Of a stretch of DNA of 64,000 bases, positions 54,599 to 63,788 are shown piece after piece. Under the pieces are notes generated by a model. The model did no database searches, was not told the DNA's origin, and worked only from the letters and a program-made list of their open reading frames with translations. Positions within the stretch are counted from its first letter, which is position 1. Every line of letters starts with the position of its first letter. The stretch is from Ruminiclostridium cellobioparum subsp. termitidis CT1112 (GTDB lineage Bacteria > Bacillota > Clostridia > Acetivibrionales > DSM-1351): NCBI RefSeq assembly GCF_000350485.1, contig NZ_AORV01000044.1, forward strand, positions 28,334 to 92,333, written 5' to 3'. A program made the translations under genes and the position numbers.

Positions 54599-57052
54599 TC
54601 ACGCTTTTACCAAATTTCCCGTTTTCCGGGTTACAACAATATTGTCACCGTCCATGCCGACTTTAATGCTGTCTCCGGCTTTAACCTTACCTTCCAGCAT
54701 TTCTTCGGCAAGTTTATCCTCAACCATGCTTTGAATAGCACGCCTTAATGGTCTTGCCCCGAATATGGGATCATAGCCCTTTTTGGCCAGATGCAGAAGA
54801 AGCTCTTCACTTATTTCAAGATCTATTTCATTGGCTTTAAGCCGCTTGACAAGAACATCCGTCATAAGTTTTACAATCTCTCTGATATTCTCCTCTGTCA
54901 ACGGGTGGAATACAATAATATCGTCAATTCTGTTCAGGAATTCGGGTCTGAACATTTTTTTCAGTTCACCCATTACATTGCTTTTCATATCCTCATAGTT
55001 TTTTGCACTCTCGTCCTTTACTGCTGAGAATCCAAGGCGTTTTGGCTCGGTAATGGTTCTGGCTCCCACGTTGGAGGTCATGATAATGATGGTGTTCCTG
55101 AAGTCCACCACTCTGCCCTGGGAATCTGTCAATCTGCCGTCTTCAAGAATCTGAAGCAGTATATTGAATATATCCGGATGGGCTTTTTCAATTTCATCAA
55201 AGAGCAGCACCGAGTAAGGTCTTCTCCTCACTTTCTCGGTAAGCTGTCCCCCTTCATCATATCCCACATATCCCGGAGGTGAGCCCACAAGCTTGGATAC
55301 GCTGTGCTTCTCCATAAACTCCGACATATCAACTCTTATCATGGATTTTTCATCTCCGAACATTGCTTCGGCCAGAGCTTTACACAGCTCTGTCTTACCG
55401 ACACCCGTGGGTCCGAGGAATATGAACGAACCAACCGGACGTTTTGGATCCTTTAATCCGACCCTTCCTCTCCTGATAGCTCTGGAAATTGATTTAACAG
55501 CTTCATCCTGACCTATTACCCGGTTGTGAAGGGTATCTTCCATTTTAAGCAGCCGCTCGGATTCCTCCTCGGCAAGCTTCTTGACCGGTATGCCGGTCCA
55601 GCTTGCCACTATATCGGCTATATCGTCGGCAGTTACAGTATCGGTTTTGGTTTGATTTCTTTGATGCCACTGGTCCTTGACTTTTTCAAGTTCATTTTTC
55701 AGTTTCTGTTCTTCATCTCTGATTCTGGCGGCTTTTTCAAACTCCTGACAGCGTATGGAATCTTCCTTTTCCTTGCTCAGCTTATCCACCCTTTCCTCCA
55801 TATCCTTAATATCGGGGGGAGCGGTAAAGGTTTTCAGTCTGATTCTTGAAGCCGCCTCGTCTACCAGGTCGATAGCCTTGTCAGGCAGGAACCTGTCTGT
55901 GATATATCTGTCCGAAAGCTTAACCGAAGCTTCCAGTGCATCATCTGTGATTTTTACCCTGTGATGTGCCTCATACTTGTCTCTGACACCTTTCAGTATT
56001 TCCACAGCTTCCTCCTTTGAAGGCTCTCCCACAGTGATGGGCTGGAATCTTCTTTCAAGAGCTGCGTCCTTTTCGATATGCTTTCTGTATTCATTTAATG
56101 TGGTGGCGCCGATGACCTGTATTTCCCCCCTTGCCAGCGAAGGCTTGAGGATGTTTGAAGCGTCGATGGCACCTTCTGCGGCGCCTGCACCCACGATTGT
56201 GTGCAGCTCGTCGATAAACAGGATAACGTTTCCGGCCTTGCGGATCTCCTCCATGGCCTTCTTCAGTCTGTCTTCGAACTCGCCTCTGTATTTTGCACCT
56301 GCCACCATCGAGGACAGGTCCAAAGTGACAACTCTCTTGTCACTGAGGATCTCTGGAATATTCCCTTCAACTATTTTCTGTGCCAGGCCTTCTGCTATTG
56401 CCGTCTTACCGACACCGGGCTCACCTATGAGACATGGGTTGTTCTTTGTTCTTCTGCTGAGTATCTGGATTACTCTCTCGATCTCCTTATCCCTGCCTAT
56501 GACAGGATCGATTTTCCCGTCCCTGGCCATATCGGTAAGATCCCTGCCGAACTGGTTAAGCGTCGGGGTGGAAGAATTTGAGCTGCTGTTCTTGGGTGAA
56601 CCGTTTGACCCCGGCGTCTCTTCATTCAATATCTTCACCAGTTCATTCAGCAGCTTTTGGGGGTCAACGCCCAGGTCCATCATAATTCTGACTGCTACAC
56701 TTTCGCCTTCCTTCATTATTCCCAGCAGGAGATGCTCCGTTCCGATATAACCCTGCCCCATGCGCCTTGCCTCTTTAAATGCAAGTTCCAATACACGTTT
56801 TGTTCTGGGAGTGAATCCTACAGGTGTTTCCCCGGCAGTTTCACCTCTTCCGATAAGTTCGTCTATTTCCCTTGAAATTTTTTCTTCTGTTATTCCCTGT
56901 GCCTGAAGAACTCTTGCAGCTACTCCCGTTCCTTCTTTTACGAGACCTAACAGTATATGTTCCGTTCCTACATAGTTATGTCCCAGTTCAACAGCACTTT
57001 GCTGTGAAAATGAAATTGCTCTTTCTGCTTTTTCAGTAAATCTTTGATACAT
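54599..57052 (-). CDS. clpC: ATP-dependent Clp protease ATP-binding subunit ClpC
   Basis: The 817-residue Hsp100 protein has an N-terminal double Clp_N repeat, first AAA+ domain (GEPGVGKTA), a UVR/linker coiled coil, and second AAA+ domain (GPTGVGKTEL). The C-terminus is the ClpP-docking region. It unfolds substrates, including arginine-phosphorylated ones made by McsB, for degradation by ClpP. It is the last gene of the CtsR operon, 33 bases after mcsB. Confidence 0.97.
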   Translation of the reverse strand: MYQRFTEKAERAISFSQQSAVELGHNYVGTEHILLGLVKEGTGVAARVLQAQGITEEKISREIDELIGRGETAGETPVGFTPRTKRVLELAFKEARRMGQGYIGTEHLLLGIMKEGESVAVRIMMDLGVDPQKLLNELVKILNEETPGSNGSPKNSSSNSSTPTLNQFGRDLTDMARDGKIDPVIGRDKEIERVIQILSRRTKNNPCLIGEPGVGKTAIAEGLAQKIVEGNIPEILSDKRVVTLDLSSMVAGAKYRGEFEDRLKKAMEEIRKAGNVILFIDELHTIVGAGAAEGAIDASNILKPSLARGEIQVIGATTLNEYRKHIEKDAALERRFQPITVGEPSKEEAVEILKGVRDKYEAHHRVKITDDALEASVKLSDRYITDRFLPDKAIDLVDEAASRIRLKTFTAPPDIKDMEERVDKLSKEKEDSIRCQEFEKAARIRDEEQKLKNELEKVKDQWHQRNQTKTDTVTADDIADIVASWTGIPVKKLAEEESERLLKMEDTLHNRVIGQDEAVKSISRAIRRGRVGLKDPKRPVGSFIFLGPTGVGKTELCKALAEAMFGDEKSMIRVDMSEFMEKHSVSKLVGSPPGYVGYDEGGQLTEKVRRRPYSVLLFDEIEKAHPDIFNILLQILEDGRLTDSQGRVVDFRNTIIIMTSNVGARTITEPKRLGFSAVKDESAKNYEDMKSNVMGELKKMFRPEFLNRIDDIIVFHPLTEENIREIVKLMTDVLVKRLKANEIDLEISEELLLHLAKKGYDPIFGARPLRRAIQSMVEDKLAEEMLEGKVKAGDSIKVGMDGDNIVVTRKTGNLVKA

Positions 57053-57085
57053 AATATCCTCCTTTCAAGCGCAACTCTATAGTAA

Positions 57086-58120
57086 TTAATTGTTTTCCAA
57101 TTTTTGAATTTTCATTCTAATCAGCTCTGCCCGCTTTACATCCCTCTCCTCCTGGTTCAGCTGCTTTCCGGCTATTTTCTGGAGAGAGGCAGGCTGTGAA
57201 AGCACCAGCATTTCATTTAATGCCAATATATTAATATCCTTTATTATTCCCATACTTACGCCAAGTCTAACATCCGAGAGCAATTTAAAGCATTCCTGTG
57301 TGGACAGGACCCTGGCATTTCCCAGGAGTCCATAGGATCTGAAAATTCTATCCTCAAATATATATATATTCTGCTTATACAGTTGATATCTCAGGGCCTT
57401 TTCCCTGTCAATAATTTGTTTGCAGATGGCATCTATTGCGGCTATGGTTTCATCGTCCTTCCGTCCCAGAGTAATCTGGTTTGAAACCTGAAACATATCC
57501 CCAACGGCCTCACTATTCTCGCCATAGATCCCCCGTACTGCCACGCCCAGCTTGGTGCAGCTTTCCAGGATGGATTTCATAAACCCCGACATCACCAGTG
57601 CCGGCAAATGGAGCATAACCGAAGCTCTCATCCCGGAGCCGATATTTGTAGGGCAGCTTGTAAGATAGCCATATTTGTTATCAAAGGCGTAATCAGCCTT
57701 TTCCGCAATAATTGAATCAATTTCATCGCATACCCTATATGCCTTTTCCAGCAGTATCCCCGAAAATATGGCTTGAATCCTGATGTGATCCTCTTCATTG
57801 ACCATGATGCTGACATTTTCGTTTTCATTTATGAAAGCTCCGCTGTTTCCCTTGGATTCCGCCAGCTCAGGGCTTATGAGATGTCTCTCCATCAAAGATA
57901 CCCTGTCAACGGGATGCATTGAAGTCATGTCGGCAAACATTAATTTTCCGTAATTTGAATATTCTGAAATGATGCTCTGCATTCTTTTTACAAGAGCAGC
58001 CTGGTGTTTTGGTGTCATTTTTGCCGAAAAGGGTATATCGGCAAAATTTCTAGCAAGTCTCACCCTGCTGGAGACAGCAACATCAAGTTCGGGGCCTTTT
58101 TCTACAGGTATTCCGTTCAT
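57086..58120 (-). CDS. mcsB: Protein arginine kinase McsB
   Basis: The 344-residue protein is of the guanido kinase family, with VSSRVRLARNFADIPF near the N-terminus and GYLTSCPTNIGSGMRASVMLHLP as the active-site Cys loop. It phosphorylates arginine on damaged proteins and on CtsR, tagging them for ClpCP. It overlaps mcsA by four bases. The activator McsA is encoded just upstream. Confidence 0.96.
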   Translation of the reverse strand: MNGIPVEKGPELDVAVSSRVRLARNFADIPFSAKMTPKHQAALVKRMQSIISEYSNYGKLMFADMTSMHPVDRVSLMERHLISPELAESKGNSGAFINENENVSIMVNEEDHIRIQAIFSGILLEKAYRVCDEIDSIIAEKADYAFDNKYGYLTSCPTNIGSGMRASVMLHLPALVMSGFMKSILESCTKLGVAVRGIYGENSEAVGDMFQVSNQITLGRKDDETIAAIDAICKQIIDREKALRYQLYKQNIYIFEDRIFRSYGLLGNARVLSTQECFKLLSDVRLGVSMGIIKDINILALNEMLVLSQPASLQKIAGKQLNQEERDVKRAELIRMKIQKLENN

Positions 58121-58605
58121 TCTTCCACCTCCAGAGCACGTATTCTGTCACGGATTTTGGCAGCCTTCTCATATTCCTCTTTTTGCACCGATTCATTCAG
58201 GAGCTGTTTCAGCTTCTCTATTTCGTCGGGAACACTTACCTTACTGCTGACTCTTACAGGAACTTTTCCGTGATGCTCCGCATTTCCGTGAAGCCTCTTT
58301 ATGATGGGGTCCAGTTTCTGCTGAAAGGCCTGATAGCATTGTGCACAGCCCACTCTTGAGGTTTTAAGAAACTCTTCGTATTCCATACCGCAGTTTTTGC
58401 ATTTAAGTGTCTCAGGTGCTTCCTGTTTTACCTGAGTACCAAACAAACCATTGATCAAATCGTTAAACCCAAAGGGAGAAACAAATTCGGCATGGCTTAT
58501 TTGATTGGCACATTGTTCACAAAGGTAAATATCTACCTTCGTATTGTTCATTATTTGAGTAAAATGCACATTTGCAGCTCTTTGCTGACAATTCTGACAA
58601 AGCAT
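58117..58605 (-). CDS. mcsA: McsA, zinc-binding activator of McsB
   Basis: The 162-residue protein has four CxxC pairs: CQNC, CEQC, CKNC and CAQC, the zinc sites of McsA. A C-terminal UVR-type helix follows (EIEKLKQLLNESVQKEEYEKAAKIRDRIRALE). It activates McsB and helps regulate CtsR. The ATG at 58605 follows AGGAGG and a 110-base structured leader, placed between ctsR and mcsA, that could uncouple its translation from ctsR. Confidence 0.96.
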   Translation of the reverse strand: MLCQNCQQRAANVHFTQIMNNTKVDIYLCEQCANQISHAEFVSPFGFNDLINGLFGTQVKQEAPETLKCKNCGMEYEEFLKTSRVGCAQCYQAFQQKLDPIIKRLHGNAEHHGKVPVRVSSKVSVPDEIEKLKQLLNESVQKEEYEKAAKIRDRIRALEVEE

Positions 58606-58606
58606 A

Positions 58607-58716
58607 TTAACCTCCTAAGCCATTTTATGGCTTTGACATGTTATGGCTTTGAGCCGCAAGCGCGGCCACAAATCTCTTCACTCCTCATCCGCAATAAGGC
58701 GAATAAAGGAGGTTAA
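58607..58716 (-). promoter_or_regulatory. Full-length leader module, copy 5, with anti-ribosome-site hairpin, between ctsR and mcsA
   Basis: In the minus direction it starts TTAACCTCC, complementary to GGAGGTTAA at the mcsA start. The 5' part folds as CTCCTTTATTCGC with GCGGATGAGGAG. Next come GCCGC-GCTT-GCGGC, an extra AAAGCCAT-AACATGTC half-copy, AAAGCCAT-AAA-ATGGCTT and AGGAGGTTAA. It fills nearly the whole intergenic space. Confidence 0.75.
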
Positions 58717-58725
58717 CCCGACACT

Positions 58726-59184
58726 CTATACCAATAGACTAAGAATCATATTTTTAAGCAGCGTTGCCCTTATAATATCCCTATCCGGCATGGGAATGGC
58801 ACCGACTACTTTATCGCTGGCGGCAGCCTTCATAATATAGCCTTCTCTTTCACTGATTACATCGTAATCAATAAAATTATTTATGAATACTTCAGCCGAC
58901 TGCTGTGAAATACTGGTCCCCATCGAAGACACAATATGCATCAGATAGTTGCCCGGTCTTGTAATGTTAATCCTCTTGATCTTCACATGACCTCCGCCGC
59001 CTCTTCTGCTTTCCACATAATAGCCCCTGTCGGTAGTAAACCTTGTGGATATTACATAGTTAATCTGCGAAGGCACGCAATTAAACTGGTTTGCCAGTTC
59101 GTTCCTCTGTATCTCAATAGCTCCGTTGGTATCGGAAATCATTTGTTTTATAAAGGTTTCTATAATATCACTTAAGCTTGCCAC
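58726..59184 (-). CDS. ctsR: CtsR, heat-shock repressor
   Basis: The 152-residue repressor has the winged helix (ELANQFNCVPSQINYVISTRFT), the arginine-tip wing (ESRRGGGGHVKIKRI) with RGGGG as the heat-sensing glycine loop, and a C-terminal dimer domain. It binds GGTCAAA-type repeats upstream of clp genes. The GTG at 59184 follows GGAGGTGATGCT. It is the first gene of the operon and lies just downstream of a perfect CtsR box. Confidence 0.96.
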   Translation of the reverse strand: MASLSDIIETFIKQMISDTNGAIEIQRNELANQFNCVPSQINYVISTRFTTDRGYYVESRRGGGGHVKIKRINITRPGNYLMHIVSSMGTSISQQSAEVFINNFIDYDVISEREGYIMKAAASDKVVGAIPMPDRDIIRATLLKNMILSLLV

Positions 59185-59212
59185 AGCATCACCTCCAAAT
59201 AGCAAAACTGAT

Positions 59213-59229
59213 TTTGACTATCTTTGACC
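59213..59229 (-). promoter_or_regulatory. CtsR operator
   Basis: GGTCAAA-GAT-AGTCAAA on the minus strand matches the CtsR direct-repeat consensus (RGTCAAANANRGTCAAA). It lies just after the promoter, so bound CtsR would block transcription of its own operon. Confidence 0.85.
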
Positions 59230-59237
59230 TTAACTAA

Positions 59238-59266
59238 AGTATATTATATTTTTTAATTGCTTGCAA
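59238..59266 (-). promoter_or_regulatory. ctsR promoter
   Basis: TTGCAA (59266-59261) and TATACT (59243-59238) are 17 bases apart in the minus direction, a good sigma-A promoter. Confidence 0.7.
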
Positions 59267-59313
59267 TCCTTTTTTATATTTTTTTCTGAATAAAGACAGA
59301 CTTAATATCCACT

Positions 59314-59517
59314 TTATGGCTGCTTGTGGTCATGCCTGTTATGGGGATCGGTAATTTCGTTCAGCCTGTTTGCGATTTTGACCTGCTCCTGGGGTAATTT
59401 CCACTCCCAGTTGGAGGGTACAAATTCAGGGTACGGGGTGTTGACCTCCCCCGGGTTTTCCATATTTGTTACAGTTTTTACATCGGGATTATCTCTGGTT
59501 ACCTTGTAATATCTCAT
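59314..59517 (-). CDS. Small polar protein, unknown function
   Basis: The 67-residue protein starts MRYYKVTRDNPDVKT and holds YPEFVPSNWEWKLPQEQ and a His-rich end (DPHNRHDHKQP). It has no membrane segment or cysteine. The ribosome site GGAGG lies about six bases upstream. The family is not recognised. It precedes ctsR but is separated by the ctsR promoter. Confidence 0.6.
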   Translation of the reverse strand: MRYYKVTRDNPDVKTVTNMENPGEVNTPYPEFVPSNWEWKLPQEQVKIANRLNEITDPHNRHDHKQP

Positions 59518-59744
59518 AATTACCTCCACGGCTGATATAACTATTAATATAATTGTATTCTCATAATATCATTTACTATCATTGTATTTTTAAAAAAATA
59601 CTTTCTGATGATATAGTTATAATCCCTCTTAAAACGACTTATATACGACGTAAAGATAATTGGCAAAATGAAATGATTACCTGTGTTTACAGCCGTATTT
59701 TTTGATAATGCAGCGAATTTTTGCATTATTAACGAAAAAAATGA

Positions 59745-59767
59745 GCTTGCAGAATTTTTCTGCAAGC
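59745..59767 (-). terminator. Terminator of the sugar ABC operon
   Basis: GCTTGCAGAA and TTCTGCAAGC form a perfect 10-bp stem with TTT loop. On the minus strand TCATTTTTTT follows. A second weaker hairpin (ATAATGCA/TGCATTAT) lies at about 59705-59729. Confidence 0.85.
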
Positions 59768-59802
59768 CCGTTCCTATTTGAAAATTATTGGTTAAACTAA
59801 TT

Positions 59803-61488
59803 TTATTTCGCTCCAACTTTTGCTTTGTTCTCGGCAACTTTTGTTCTCTGATAATCAAGAGCCTTCTGGTAATCTACCGAAGTCTTGTAATCTTCATAGT
59901 CTTTCCAAAGTTTGTCAAATTCTTCGTCGGATTTAGCCATCAACAGCTTGGGAAGAATTTCTCCCCATTTGTTTTCAGCCTTTGCAAGAATTTCTCCTTC
60001 ATCGCTGTCTGCAACAGGTCTGTTGTTGTCATATACGCCATAGTGTGAGCTCTTTCCTTTTGCCCATTCACGATACTGGTCGAAAGGCTGGCCCGGATCC
60101 GGCTCCCAGAGATTCATCATTGAAGAATTGAACATCCAGATTTCACCGTAGGTGTTGTACTTCTTCTTGAAAGTAGCCATGTCGGAGTTCTTCATCTTGT
60201 TTATTTCAGGCTTTATAACAGGCTTATTGTCAACCATATCATAAGTCTCGCCTTCTCTTCCAAGGTAAAGGGCTTTCTGTCCGTCCTCACTCATGCCCCA
60301 TGACATGAACTTGATAGCTCTGTCAGGATTCTTACAGTTCTTTGTGATCATAGTGAGCTCCCAGCCTGAATAACCGGTTGTGCTGAGCATAGGAGGATCC
60401 AGCTTGCTGTTTGCAGGTCCGTCAACAGAAATATAAGTTTCCTCCGGTTTGTTGGTATACAGCTGCCCCAGCGGTATCATGGCGTCCTTCCACTGATAGA
60501 ACAGTGCAAAGTATCTGCCCTGCTGGATTTTTTCCTCGATTTTTGTTCTGTCGTCAACAAATACATCTGTAGGCATCATACCCATTTCATGAGCTTTTCT
60601 GAAGGTCTTGAGCCAGCTGATATATTCCGGATGAGGATTACCGCATCTGGTATCATAGAACTTTCCGTCTATTTCTCTGGGAATGGCAAGGTATTCAAGC
60701 AGGATATCCTCATAGGAATTGTTGCCTATCGATGTGAAATAGGTTCCGCTGAACGGTATTAAAGACTGGCCGTTGTCAACCTTCGGGAACTTCTCCTTTG
60801 CAGCCTTGAGCGCATTGAGGAATCCGTCGGGAGTTCTCATATCAGGCTTGCCTATTGCTTCATAGATATCCTTTCTAACGAGGAAGGATCTATTTGAGAT
60901 AACATTATATTTGGTATTATCGTCAGGTGTATTGCCGTTGCAGGGATATCCGAAAAGATTTCCGTCCTTGTCCTTGTACCAGTTGACGATATCGGGGGCC
61001 GCAACCTTCCAGAAATACGGATCGTATTTGTCTGCCAGCTCATTTAACGGATATGTATATGCGTCGGTGGACAACTGGGGAACCTGCTGTTCGTACCATC
61101 CCAGCGTTACCATATCAGGCAGTGAATTTGATGCTATCATGGTATTCAGCTTCTGTCCTGCATTTCCAACAGGCACTATAAAGTTGATGTCAATGCCTGT
61201 CTGCTCCTTAATCAGTTCATGAGCAAGATTTCCTTTTGGATTGTCAAACCAGGTTTCGTTGACATACCAATCCAATTGCATTGGGGACGTATCCTTTTTC
61301 CAGCCTGGTTCTTCTTCGGCTGCTGTTGTACTTTCAGCCGCACCGGTAGATACCGCTGCAGTGTCCGAAGCCTTTGAAGTATCACTGCTGCCGGTGGGCT
61401 GGCTGCCGCCGCATGCTGCCAGCAATGTAACTGCCATAGTCAATGCCAGTACAAGGCACAGTAACTTAGCAATTTTAATCTTTTTCAT
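59803..61488 (-). CDS. lplA: ABC sugar transporter lipoprotein, LplA type
   Basis: The 561-residue protein has a lipoprotein signal (AMAVTLLAAC), a Ser/Thr/Ala linker and a large family 1 solute-binding domain (QLDWYVNETWFDNP, NTMIASNSLPDMVTLGWYEQ). This length is typical of LplA/YtcQ-type proteins for complex sugars. It is downstream of two LplB/LplC-like permeases, and a YesM-like histidine kinase gene lies beyond. The ATPase is presumably shared. Confidence 0.92.
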   Translation of the reverse strand: MKKIKIAKLLCLVLALTMAVTLLAACGGSQPTGSSDTSKASDTAAVSTGAAESTTAAEEEPGWKKDTSPMQLDWYVNETWFDNPKGNLAHELIKEQTGIDINFIVPVGNAGQKLNTMIASNSLPDMVTLGWYEQQVPQLSTDAYTYPLNELADKYDPYFWKVAAPDIVNWYKDKDGNLFGYPCNGNTPDDNTKYNVISNRSFLVRKDIYEAIGKPDMRTPDGFLNALKAAKEKFPKVDNGQSLIPFSGTYFTSIGNNSYEDILLEYLAIPREIDGKFYDTRCGNPHPEYISWLKTFRKAHEMGMMPTDVFVDDRTKIEEKIQQGRYFALFYQWKDAMIPLGQLYTNKPEETYISVDGPANSKLDPPMLSTTGYSGWELTMITKNCKNPDRAIKFMSWGMSEDGQKALYLGREGETYDMVDNKPVIKPEINKMKNSDMATFKKKYNTYGEIWMFNSSMMNLWEPDPGQPFDQYREWAKGKSSHYGVYDNNRPVADSDEGEILAKAENKWGEILPKLLMAKSDEEFDKLWKDYEDYKTSVDYQKALDYQRTKVAENKAKVGAK

Positions 61489-61574
61489 ACTATTCCCTCC
61501 TGTTAATTATGTGTTTTATATAATACTCAAGCAGCGCGCTTAAGCATTTATAATCAGTAGAAATTGAATATTGC

Positions 61575-62459
61575 TCATTCTTTTACCGATCCTATGAGCA
61601 TACCTTTTACAAAGTGCTTTTGCAGGAAAGGGTATATACATACGATAGGGATTGTAGTAATAATCATTGTAGCCATTTGAAGCGATGTGGACGTAAAGTT
61701 TGTCTGGCTTACCGAACCTGCCATAAGGGATGTCTTGGCGGAATCCGAGGTCATGATTATTTTGTACAGATAGGTCTGTATGGGATGAAGCGCCTGCTTG
61801 TTTGTGTATATGATTCCCATGAAATAATCATTCCAGTTAAATACCCCGTTAAACAAAAGAATAGTTGCTATAACGGCTTTTGACAGAGGAAGTACTACCC
61901 TGGTAAAAACAGTGAAGTAATTTGCTCCGTCCATTTTTGCCGATTCCTCCAGGGCTTCCGGAATGGTTCTGAAGAAGGCCTGGAAAATTATCAGGTCAAA
62001 GAAGCTGAACATTACAGGAATTATATATACTATAAAATTATCAAACATGCCAAGGGTCTTGATAACTATAAAGGTAGGTATGAGTCCTCCCGAGAAAAAC
62101 ATTGTTACAAGCCCCATATTCATATAAACTTTTCTTCCGATCAGTTCCTTTTTCATAAAGGAATATGCCACCATTGCCGTAAAGAATACATGTGTGGCTG
62201 TTCCTACCAGAGTTCTGGCAATGGTAATGAAAAATGCAGTAATAATTTCATTGTTTCTGAAAACTTCCTTGTAGTTATCCCATGTAAACTTGCGGGGCCA
62301 CCAGTAAAGTCCTCCCTGGGCCGAATCAAACCCGTTGTTCAGGGAATGTATCAAAACATACCAGATGGGATACAGGGCACAGAAACAAACCAATAACATA
62401 AATAATATATTTAATGTATCAAATACTTTAGATCCGATGGACGTTTTCATTTTACTCAT
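61575..62459 (-). CDS. lplC: ABC sugar transporter permease, LplC/MalG type
   Basis: The 294-residue permease has six membrane helices, the EAA loop LEESAKMDGANYFTVFTRVVLPL, and the usual FVKGMLIGSVKE end. The start at 62459 has GGGAGGG upstream; an ATG two codons before is too close to it. It pairs with the LplB-type subunit encoded nine bases upstream. Confidence 0.95.
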   Translation of the reverse strand: MSKMKTSIGSKVFDTLNILFMLLVCFCALYPIWYVLIHSLNNGFDSAQGGLYWWPRKFTWDNYKEVFRNNEIITAFFITIARTLVGTATHVFFTAMVAYSFMKKELIGRKVYMNMGLVTMFFSGGLIPTFIVIKTLGMFDNFIVYIIPVMFSFFDLIIFQAFFRTIPEALEESAKMDGANYFTVFTRVVLPLSKAVIATILLFNGVFNWNDYFMGIIYTNKQALHPIQTYLYKIIMTSDSAKTSLMAGSVSQTNFTSTSLQMATMIITTIPIVCIYPFLQKHFVKGMLIGSVKE

Positions 62460-62473
62460 ATGCATCCCTCCCG

Positions 62474-63445
62474 TTAAACCAAAGACGTGTCTGTAAGTTT
62501 CTTTGATGCCTTATTTGCAGTATACAAAAGGATGAATGCAAATATCGATCTGAATAAACCTACTGCCGTTGCGTATGATAATCTGCCGTTTTCAATACCC
62601 AGACGATAGGCATAGATATCTATAACGTCAATAACATCGTATAGAACAGGCTTATAGAATACAAACAGCTGTTCAAAATTGGACCCCAGGAGGTTTCCTA
62701 TATTTAATACAAGCAGAACTGCTATGGTTCCTTTTATTGAAGGCAGAATGACATTCCATACCCTTCGCAGTCTTCCTGCACCATCAATAACAGCTGCCTC
62801 AAACAGGCTTGGATCGATGCCCGATATGGCCGCTATGTAAATAATCGCGTTCCAGCCGATTTCCTTCCACGTCTCGGAGGTTATCAGTATTCCCCAGAAA
62901 TACTGCGGCGTTCCGATAAGATGGATGGGCTCCTTCAATAATCCCACATGAACTAAAAGTGTAGTTATCAGACCCGAATCCGATAACCAGTTGTACATTA
63001 TACCGCCTACTATTATCCAGGATAAAAAGTGCGGAAGATATGAAACTGTCTGAACAAATCTTTTGAACCTGGTAGATAACAGCTCATTTAAGAGAATTGC
63101 AAATAGTATCGGTATGGGGAATCCAATTATCAACCTTAAGAGGTTAAGACCGAAGGTATCCTTCATAACCAGCCAGAAACGGTCATCTGCAAAGAATTCG
63201 GTAAAATTCTTAAAGCCTACCCATTTGGAACCCAGCACTCCTTTTGCAACATTGTACCGCATAAAAGCGATTATGATAAAATACATCGGAATGAAATTAA
63301 AAATTATCATCCAGATTACGCCAGGGATTGCCATGGCCTGTAAATCCCTTTGCGCCCATATTCGGGAGATCAGACCTAAAACACCCGATCTCTTTGTTCC
63401 CAGGTTTCTTTTTTGTGCGACAGGCATATTGGACAAGATAAACAC
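62474..63445 (-). CDS. lplB: ABC sugar transporter permease, LplB type
   Basis: The 323-residue permease has six helices and the EAA loop LFEAAVIDGAGRLRRVWNVILPS. The segment NFIPMYFIIIAFMRYNVAKGV is typical of LplB/YtpP. I use GTG 63445, which follows AGGAAGG; an ATG at 63427 is an alternative. It is the first gene of this operon. Confidence 0.93.
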   Translation of the reverse strand: MFILSNMPVAQKRNLGTKRSGVLGLISRIWAQRDLQAMAIPGVIWMIIFNFIPMYFIIIAFMRYNVAKGVLGSKWVGFKNFTEFFADDRFWLVMKDTFGLNLLRLIIGFPIPILFAILLNELLSTRFKRFVQTVSYLPHFLSWIIVGGIMYNWLSDSGLITTLLVHVGLLKEPIHLIGTPQYFWGILITSETWKEIGWNAIIYIAAISGIDPSLFEAAVIDGAGRLRRVWNVILPSIKGTIAVLLVLNIGNLLGSNFEQLFVFYKPVLYDVIDVIDIYAYRLGIENGRLSYATAVGLFRSIFAFILLYTANKASKKLTDTSLV

Positions 63446-63512
63446 ACACCTTCCTCGTTTTTTGAGAGTAGCAGTACGATAAATGAACAGTATTTGTGTG
63501 GCTGACCATCAT

Positions 63513-63594
63513 AAAGTCAATTATGTTTGAAGCCTTCGCCTTCCAGACAAACATGTGCTTTCAAGCATTTTATTTTGAGATGATAATTGACCTT
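63513..63594. repeat. 82-bp inverted-repeat element related to the one at 40.7 kb
   Basis: AAAGTCAATTAT (63513-63524) and ATAATTGACCTT (63583-63594) pair with one mismatch. The centre contains GCCTTCGCCTTCCAG, like the reverse strand of the 40.7 kb element. It lies in the leader or promoter region of the lplB operon. Confidence 0.5.
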
Positions 63595-63788
63595 GTAATT
63601 TTATTATAGTGTAAGCGGATGAATATAAACAGGTAAGCGGTTTTAGATTTGGTTCGTTTTTTTTGGTTGTTTTATACAAAAAAATTGCACCTTTTTTACC
63701 GGCATTTGTTGATTACTGCTACAACATACGATTGCAGGTAGTACAACTGCAGTAAATGTGAAGCTCCAGCCACAGGTGAAACCCGGTG

